Positions 57,680 through 64,000 of a stretch of DNA of 64,000 nt are shown here, piece by piece; within the stretch, counting starts at the first letter, position 1; each line of letters begins with the position of its first letter. Under the pieces are notes generated by a model. That model made no database searches and was not told the origin of the DNA. It was given only the letters and a program-made list of their open reading frames with translations. The stretch covers positions 33,405,501-33,469,500 of the forward strand of contig CP136897.1 in assembly GCA_034359265.1 (NCBI GenBank), in the 5' to 3' direction. The DNA is from Canna indica. Its lineage: Eukaryota > Streptophyta > Magnoliopsida > Zingiberales > Cannaceae. Both the position numbers and the translations under genes were made by a program.

Positions 57680-58048
57680 TTTTTTTTTTACTACCTATTT
57701 GATTGCACGACGAGATCATTTTTTTTACCAATCTTTCTAACCAAACGTTAAGGACGGACGATGTCGTCGACATAAAATTTGGCTGTCGATCGCCCGCGCG
57801 GGGCCAGCCGCAACCTCTACGGCCGGTTCGATCGACCAACCGACTCGAAAAATTAAAATTTGTCAATAAATAAGAAAAATAACATTTCAATTATTATTTT
57901 TCGTTTATAACGGGCGTAACTCCGTGCATTATTGTCTGATTTCAGCTTTTCACGTGGCGCTAAAAGGCGCGCGAAGAGACGAAGAAAATGACCCCGAGCT
58001 ATCACTCGGACGCTCACCCTTATTTGCCGACGATCAGAGGTGCATGAC

Positions 58049-58164
58049 GGGTGCGATCATACCAGCACTAACGAACCGGATCCCATCAGAACACCGAAGT
58101 TAAGCGTGCTTGGGCGAGAGTAGTACTAGTATGGGTGACCCTTGGGAAGTCCTCGTGTTGCACC
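58049..58164 (+). rRNA. 5S rRNA gene, 116 nt
   Basis: Run at 91-96 reads CCCTT (one base short). Also C26A, T45A, G82T (box C). TATA-like box TTATTT. Confidence 0.92.
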
Positions 58165-58532
58165 TTTTTTTTTACTACCTATTTGATTGCACGACGAGAT
58201 CATTTTTTTTACCAATCTTTCTAACCAAACGTTAAGGACGGACGACGTCGTCGACATAAAATTTGGCTGTTGATCGCCCGCGCGGGGCCAGCCGCAACCT
58301 CTACGGCCGGCTCGATCGACCAACCGACCCGAAAAATGAAAATTTGTCAATAAATAAGAAAAATAACATTTCAATTATTATTTTTCGTTTAAAACGGGCG
58401 TAACTCCGTGCATTATTGTCCGATTTCAGCTTTTCACGTGGCGCTAAAAGGCGCGCAAAGAGACGAAGAAAATGACCCCGAGCTGTCCCTCGGATGCTCA
58501 CCCTTATTAGCCGACGATCAGAGGTGCATGAC

Positions 58533-58648
58533 GGGTGCGATCATACCAGCACTAACGAACCGGATCCCATCAGAACTCTGAAGTTAAGCGTACTTGGGCG
58601 AGGGTAGTACTAGTATGGGTGACCCTTGGGAAGTCCTCGTGTTGCACC
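58533..58648 (+). rRNA. 5S rRNA gene, 116 nt
   Basis: CCCTT variant. Also C26A, C47T, G60A (box A), A71G, G82T (box C). Confidence 0.91.
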
Positions 58649-59015
58649 TTTTTTTTTACTACCTATTTGATTGCACGACGAGATCATTTTTTTTACCAAT
58701 CTTTCTAACCAAACGTTAAGGACAGACGACGTCGTCGACATAAAATTTGGCTCTCGATCGCCCGCACGGGGCCCGCCGCAACCTCTACGGCCGGCTCGAT
58801 CGACCAACCAACCCGAAAAGTTAAAATTTGTAAATAAATAAGAAAAATAACATTTCAATTATTATTTTTCGTTTAAAACGGGCGTAACTCCGTGCATTAT
58901 TGTCCGATTTCAGCTTTTCACGTGGCCTAAAAGGCGCGCGAAGAGACGAAGAAAATGACCCCGAGCTATCCCTCGGACGCTCACCCTTATTAGCCGACGA
59001 TCAGAAGTGCATAAC

Positions 59016-59132
59016 GGGTGCGATCATACCAGCACTAACGCACCGGATCCCATCAGAACTCCGAAGTTAAGCGAGCTTGGGCGAGAGTAGTACTAGGATG
59101 GGTGACCCCCTGGGAAGTCCTCGTGTTGCACC
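59016..59132 (+). rRNA. 5S rRNA gene
   Basis: Single difference from consensus: T59A. Partner of 56284. Confidence 0.95.
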
Positions 59133-59334
59133 TTTTTTTTTACTACCTATTTGATTGCACGACGAGATCATTTTTCTTACCAATCTTTCTAACCAAACGT
59201 TAAGGACGGACGACGTCGTCGACATAAAATTTGGCTGTCGATCGCCCGCGCGGGGCCTGCCGCAACCTCTACGGCCGGCTCGATCGACCAACCGACCCGA
59301 AAAATTAAAATTTGTAAATAAATAAGAGAAATAA

Positions 59335-59442
59335 CATACCAGCACTAACGCACCGGATCTCATCAAAACTCTTAATTTAAGCGTGCTTGGGCGAGAGTAG
59401 TACTAGGATGGGTGACCCCCTGGGAAATCCTCGTGTTGCACC
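59335..59442 (+). pseudogene. 5'-truncated 5S rRNA gene
   Basis: Starts at position 10. C35T, G41A, C47T, G48T, G51T, G102A; duplicate of 56603 with G48T added. Confidence 0.88.
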
Positions 59443-59810
59443 TTTTTTTTTTACTACCAATTTGATTGCACGACGAGATCATTTTTTTTACCAATCTTTC
59501 TAACCAAACGTTAAGGACGGACGACGTCGTCGACATAAAATTTGGCTGTCGATCGCCCGCGCGGGGCCCACCGCAGACTCTACGGTCGGCTCGATCGACC
59601 AACCGACCCGAAAAATTAAATTTGTAAATAAATAAGAAATATAACATTTCAATTATTATTTTTCGTTTAAAACGGGCGTAACTCCGTGCATTATTGTCCG
59701 ATTTCAGCTTTTCACGTGGCACTAAAAGGCGCGCGAAGAGACGAAGAAAATGACCCCGAGCTATCCCTCGGACGCTCACCCTTATTAGCCGACGATCAGA
59801 ATTGCATCAT

Positions 59811-59927
59811 GGGTGCGATCATACCAGCACTAATGCACCGGATCCCATCAAAACTCCTAAGTTAAGCGTGCTTGGGCGAGAGTAGTACTAGGATGGGTGA
59901 CCCCGTGGGAAGTCCTCGTGTTGCACC
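59811..59927 (+). rRNA. 5S rRNA gene
   Basis: Duplicate of 57079: C24T, G41A, G48T, C95G. Confidence 0.94.
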
Positions 59928-60294
59928 TTTTTTTTTACTACCTATTTGATTGCACGACGAGATCATTTTTTTTACCAATCTTTCTAACCAAACGTTAAGG
60001 ACGGACGACGTCGTCGACATAAAATTTGGCTGTCGATCGCCCGCGCAGGGCCCGCCGCAACCTCTACGGCCGGCTCGACCGACCAACCGATCCGAAAAAT
60101 TAAAATTTGTAAATAAATAAGAAATATAACATTTCAATTATTATTTTTCGTTTAAAACGGGCGTAACTCCGTGCATTATTGTCCGATTTCAGCTTTTCAC
60201 GTGGCCTAAAAGGCGCGCGAAGAGACGAAGAAAATGACCTCGAGCTATCCCTCGGACGCTCACCCTTATTAGCCGACGATCAGAATTGCATCAA

Positions 60295-60411
60295 GGGTGT
60301 GATCATACTAGCACTAACGCACCGGATCCCATCAGAACTCCTAAGTTAAGCGTGCTTGGGCGAGAGTAGTACTAGGATGGGTGACCCCGTGGGAAGTCCT
60401 CGTGTTGCACC
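60295..60411 (+). rRNA. 5S rRNA gene
   Basis: Duplicate of 57563: C6T, C15T, G48T, C95G. Confidence 0.93.
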
Positions 60412-60780
60412 TTTTTTTTTTACTACCTATTTGATTGCACGACGAGATCATTTTTTTTACCAATCTTTCTAACCAAACGTTAAGGACGGACGATGTCGTC
60501 GACATAAAATTTGGCTGTCGATCGCCCGCGCGGGGCCAGCCGCAACCTCTACGGCCGGTTCGATCGACCAACCGACTCGAAAAATTAAAATTTGTCAATA
60601 AATAAGAAAAATAACATTTCAATTATTATTTTTCGTTTATAACGGGCGTAACTCCGTGCATTATTGTCTGATTTCAGCTTTTCACGTGGCGCTAAAAGGC
60701 GCGCGAAGAGACGAAGAAAATGACCCCGAGCTATCACTCGGACGCTCACCCTTATTTGCCGACGATCAGAGGTGCATGAC

Positions 60781-60896
60781 GGGTGCGATCATACCAGCAC
60801 TAACGAACCGGATCCCATCAGAACACCGAAGTTAAGCGTGCTTGGGCGAGAGTAGTACTAGTATGGGTGACCCTTGGGAAGTCCTCGTGTTGCACC
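60781..60896 (+). rRNA. 5S rRNA gene, 116 nt
   Basis: Duplicate of 58049: C26A, T45A, G82T, CCCTT variant. Confidence 0.92.
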
Positions 60897-61264
60897 TTTT
60901 TTTTTACTACCTATTTGATTGCACGACGAGATCATTTTTTTTACCAATCTTTCTAACCAAACGTTAAGGACGGACGACGTCGTCGACATAAAATTTGGCT
61001 GTTGATCGCCCGCGCGGGGCCAGCCGCAACCTCTACGGCCGGCTCGATCGACCAACCGACCCGAAAAATGAAAATTTGTCAATAAATAAGAAAAATAACA
61101 TTTCAATTATTATTTTTCGTTTAAAACGGGCGTAACTCCGTGCATTATTGTCCGATTTCAGCTTTTCACGTGGCGCTAAAAGGCGCGCAAAGAGACGAAG
61201 AAAATGACCCCGAGCTGTCCCTCGGATGCTCACCCTTATTAGCCGACGATCAGAGGTGCATGAC

Positions 61265-61380
61265 GGGTGCGATCATACCAGCACTAACGAACCGGATCCC
61301 ATCAGAACTCTGAAGTTAAGCGTACTTGGGCGAGGGTAGTACTAGTATGGGTGACCCTTGGGAAGTCCTCGTGTTGCACC
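61265..61380 (+). rRNA. 5S rRNA gene, 116 nt
   Basis: Duplicate of 58533: C26A, C47T, G60A, A71G, G82T, CCCTT variant. Confidence 0.91.
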
Positions 61381-61748
61381 TTTTTTTTTACTACCTATTT
61401 GATTGCACGACGAGATCATTTTTTTTACCAATCTTTCTAACCAAACGTTAAGGACAGACGACGTCGTCGACATAAAATTTGGCTCTCGATCGCCCGCACG
61501 GGGCCCGCCGCAACCTCTACGGCCGGCTCGATCGACCAACCAACCCGAAAAGTTAAAATTTGTAAATAAATAAGAAAAATAACATTTCAATTATTATTTT
61601 TCGTTTAAAACGGGCGTAACTCCGTGCATTATTGTCCGATTTCAGCTTTTCACGTGGCGCTAAAAGGTGCGCAAAGAGACGAAGAAAATGACCCCGAGCT
61701 GTCCCTCGGATGCTCACCCTTATTAGCCGACGATCAGAGGTGCATGAC

Positions 61749-61864
61749 GGGTGCGATCATACCAGCACTAACGAACCGGATCCCATCAGAACTCTGAAGT
61801 TAAGCGTACTTGGGCGAGGGTAGTACTAGGATGGGTGACCCTTGGGAAGTCCTCGTGTTGCACC
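61749..61864 (+). rRNA. 5S rRNA gene, 116 nt
   Basis: C26A, C47T, G60A, A71G, CCCTT variant; box C intact, unlike 61265. Confidence 0.92.
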
Positions 61865-62232
61865 TTTTTTTTTACTACCTATTTGATTGCACGACGAGAT
61901 CATTTTTTTTACCAATCTTTCTAACCAAACGTTAAGGACGGACGACGTCGTCGACATAAAATTTGGCTGTTGATCGCCCGCGCGGGGCCAGCCGCAACCT
62001 CTACGGCCGGCTCGATCGACCAACCGACCCGAAAAATGAAAATTTGTCAATAAATAAGAAAAATAACATTTCAATTATTATTTTTCGTTTATAACGGGCG
62101 CAACTCCGTGCATTATTGTCCGATTTCAGCTTTTCACGTGGCGCTAAAAGGCGCGCGAAGAGACGAAGAAAATGACCCCGAGCTATCACTCGGACGCTCA
62201 CCCTTATTTGCCGACGATCAGAAGTGCATGAC

Positions 62233-62348
62233 GGGTGCGATCATACCAGTACTAACGCACCGGATCCCATCAGAACTCCGAAGTTAAGCGTACTTGGGCG
62301 AGGGTAGTACTAGGATGGGTGACCCTTGGGAAGTCCTCGTGTTGCACC
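62233..62348 (+). rRNA. 5S rRNA gene, 116 nt, probable mosaic
   Basis: C18T as in 62717 and 35036, but G60A, A71G and CCCTT as in 61749. Suggests an exchange between positions 18 and 60. Confidence 0.91.
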
Positions 62349-62716
62349 TTTTTTTTTACTACCTATTTGATTGCACGACGAGATCATTTTTTTTACCAAT
62401 CTTTCTAACCAAACGTTAAGGACGGACGACGTCGTCGACATAAAATTTGGCTGTCGATCGCCCGCGCGGGGCCAGCCGCAACCTCTACGGCCGGCTCGAT
62501 CGACCAACTGACCCGAAAAATGAAAATTTGTCAATAAATAAGAAAAATAACATTTCAATTATTATTTTTCGTTTATAACGGGCCCAACTCCGTGCATTAT
62601 TGTCCGATTTCAGCTTTTCACGTGGCGCTAAAAGGCGCGCGAAGAGACGAAGAAAATGACCCCGAGCTATCACTCGGACGCTCACCCTTATTTGCCGACG
62701 ATCAGAAGTGCATGAC

Positions 62717-62833
62717 GGGTGCGATCATACCAGTATTAACGCATCGGATCCCATCAGAACTCCGAAGTTAAGCGTTCTTGGGCGAGAGTAGTACTAGTAT
62801 GGGTGACCCCCTGGGAAGTCCTCGTGTTGCACC
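62717..62833 (+). rRNA. 5S rRNA gene
   Basis: Full length. Vs consensus: C18T, C20T, C28T, G60T (box A), G82T (box C). Long-range partner of 35036. Confidence 0.92.
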
Positions 62834-63201
62834 TTTTTTTTTACTAACTATTTGATTGCACGACGAGATCATTTTTTTTACCAATCTTTCTAACCAAACG
62901 TTAAGGACAGACGACGTCGTCGACATAAAATTTGGCTCTCGAACGCCCGCGCGGGGCCCGCCGCAACCTCTACGGCCGGCTCGATCGACCAACCGACCCG
63001 AAAAATTAAAATTTGTAAATAAATAAGAAAAATAACATTTCAAATATTATTTTTCGTTTAAAACGGGCGTAACTCCGTGCATTATTGTCCGATTTCAGCT
63101 TTTCACGTGGCGCTAAAAGGCGCGCGAAGAGACGAAGGAAATGACCCCGAGCTATCCCTCGGACGCTCCCCCTTATTAGCCGACGATCAGAAGTGCAGGA
63201 C

Positions 63202-63318
63202 GGGTGCGATCATACCAGCACTAACGCACCGGATTCCATCAGAACTCCGAAGTTAAGCGAGCTTGGGCGAGAGTAGTACTAGGATGGGTGACCCCCTCGG
63301 AAGTCCTCGTTTTGCACC
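63202..63318 (+). rRNA. 5S rRNA gene
   Basis: Full length. Vs consensus: C34T, T59A, G97C, G110T. Long-range partner of 35520, with the same TTTTTTATT terminator. Confidence 0.93.
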
Positions 63319-63685
63319 TTTTTTATTACTACCTATTTGATTGCACGACGAGATCATTTTTTTACCAATCTTTCTAACCAAACGTTAAGGACGGACGGCG
63401 TCGTCGACATAAAATTTGGCAGTCGATCGCCCACGCGGGCCCCGTCGCAACCTCTACGGCCGGCTCGATCGACCAACCGACCCGAAAAATTAAAATTTGT
63501 AAATAAATAAGAAAAATAACATTTCAATAATTATTTTTCGTTTAAACCGGGCGTAACTCCGTGCATTATTGTCCGATTTCAGCTTTTCACGTGGCGCTAA
63601 AAGGCGTGCGAAAAGACGAAGAAAATGACCCCGAGCTATCCCTCGAACGCTCACCCTTATTAGCGGATGATCAGAAGTGCAAGAC

Positions 63686-63802
63686 GGGTGCGATCATACC
63701 AGCACTAACTCACTGGATCCCATCAGAACTCCGAAGTTAAGCGTGCTTGGGCGAGAGTAGTACTTGGATGGTTGACCCCCTGGGAAGTCCTCGTGTTGCA
63801 CC
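63686..63802 (+). rRNA. 5S rRNA gene
   Basis: Full length. Vs consensus: G25T, C29T, A80T, G87T (box C). Long-range partner of 36004. Its spacer runs to the window edge. Confidence 0.92.
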
Positions 63803-64000
63803 TTTTTTTTTACTACCTATTTTATTGCACGACGAGATCATTTTTTTACCAATCTTTCTAACCAAACGTTAAGCACGGACGAGGTCGTCGACATAAAATG
63901 TGGCTGTCGATCGCCCGCGCGGGGCCCGCGGCAACCTCTATGTCCGGCTCGATCGACCAACCGACCCGAAAAATTAAAATTTGTAAATAAATAAGAAAAA

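Larger units (their letters stand above)
55004..61748 (+). repeat. Higher-order repeat of 3, 6 and 6 units (1280, 2732, 2732 bp)
   Basis: 55004/55323/55799 recur at +1280 as 56284/56603/57079. The six units 56284 to 58533 recur at exactly +2732 as 59016 to 61265. Each set contains one 5'-truncated gene. Confidence 0.9.
1..64000 (+). repeat. 5S rDNA tandem array (whole window)
   Basis: A continuous head-to-tail array of 137 5S rRNA gene copies, all on the + strand, with no interruption and no array end visible. Most start-to-start distances are 481-489 bp. Shorter classes are ~472 (spacer deletions), 459-463, 443 and ~313-320 bp (next gene truncated). Gene positions quoted in the other entries refer to the 117-nt majority sequence of this window, from GGGTGCG (1) to GCACC (117). 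Box A is about 50-64, the intermediate element 67-72 and box C 80-90, by analogy with characterised plant 5S genes. 'Vs consensus' lists differences in that numbering. The mature 3' end probably includes one to three of the following T residues. That this is nuclear plant 5S rDNA rests on the near-perfect match to the plant 5S sequence I know; the species is not identifiable here. Confidence 0.97.
62233..64000 (+). repeat. Long-range copy of 34552-36310 (offset ~27.68 kb)
   Basis: Genes 34552, 35036, 35520 and 36004 match 62233, 62717, 63202 and 63686 at offset 27681-27682. They share rare markers: GTTTTGCACC gene end, TTTTTTATT terminator, GTTTAAACCGGG, and TATGTCCGGCTCG in the last spacer. 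Similarity continues to the window edge. Confidence 0.87.

Noticed and set aside
1..64000. CRISPR-like regular repeat/spacer pattern
   Set aside because: The repeat is a 117-bp 5S gene and the 'spacers' are copies of one another, so it is tandem rDNA.
1..64000. Transposon or retroelement insertion in the array
   Set aside because: Every start-to-start distance is at or below ~489 bp, leaving no room for an insertion, and no terminal repeats were seen.
1..64000. Linked 35S rDNA, tRNA or spliced-leader genes
   Set aside because: No such sequence found in any spacer; all spacers belong to the same family.

Overview
The whole window is one uninterrupted head-to-tail array of nuclear 5S ribosomal RNA genes of plant type, all on the + strand. 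The transcribed unit starts GGGTGCGATCATACC, carries the RNA polymerase III internal promoter (box A with GTTAAGCGTGC, box C with GGATGGGTGAC) and ends GTTGCACC before a T8-T9 terminator. This sequence and the ~485-bp repeat length fit a flowering plant, probably a eudicot. The species cannot be named from this sequence alone. I see no protein gene, transposon, 35S rDNA, tRNA or CRISPR array, and no foreign insertion anywhere in the 64 kb.

Layout: I placed 137 gene copies by hand. One is cut by the left edge, 123 are full length (117 nt, with a few of 116, 118 or 121), 11 have lost the first nine nucleotides plus the whole upstream promoter, and 2 have lost the 3' end and most of their own terminator approach. 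Spacers are ~368 bp. Each holds the terminator, a second T-run ~39 nt downstream, an AT/CG-mixed middle with a 12-bp CG palindrome, a conserved CACGTG about 95 bp upstream of the next gene, a small CCGAG/CTCGG hairpin and a TTATTA box at -29 to -24.

Regions: 1-10.9 kb and 31-64 kb carry one spacer family (GCTAAAA upstream, GACATAAAA mid-spacer). 10.9-30.9 kb carries a second (GCTGAAA, GCCATAAA) with its own gene variants. A small island of the second family sits at ~48.9-49.7 kb. On top of this lie recent block duplications (higher-order repeats) of 1 to 7 units: 2407, 1920, 1946, 1927/1455, 463, 3195, 1595, 1280 and 2732 bp. Two similarities are at long range (offsets 27.68 kb and 52.13 kb). 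Several duplication junctions can be placed within tens of bases, one of them inside a 5S gene.

Biology: 5S RNA is made by RNA polymerase III with TFIIIA, TFIIIC and TFIIIB and goes into the large ribosomal subunit. Only two full-length copies match the majority consensus exactly, so much of this array may be silent or decaying. I found no new system. The notable content is the fine record of unequal crossing-over, short-repeat deletions and amplification of defective units.
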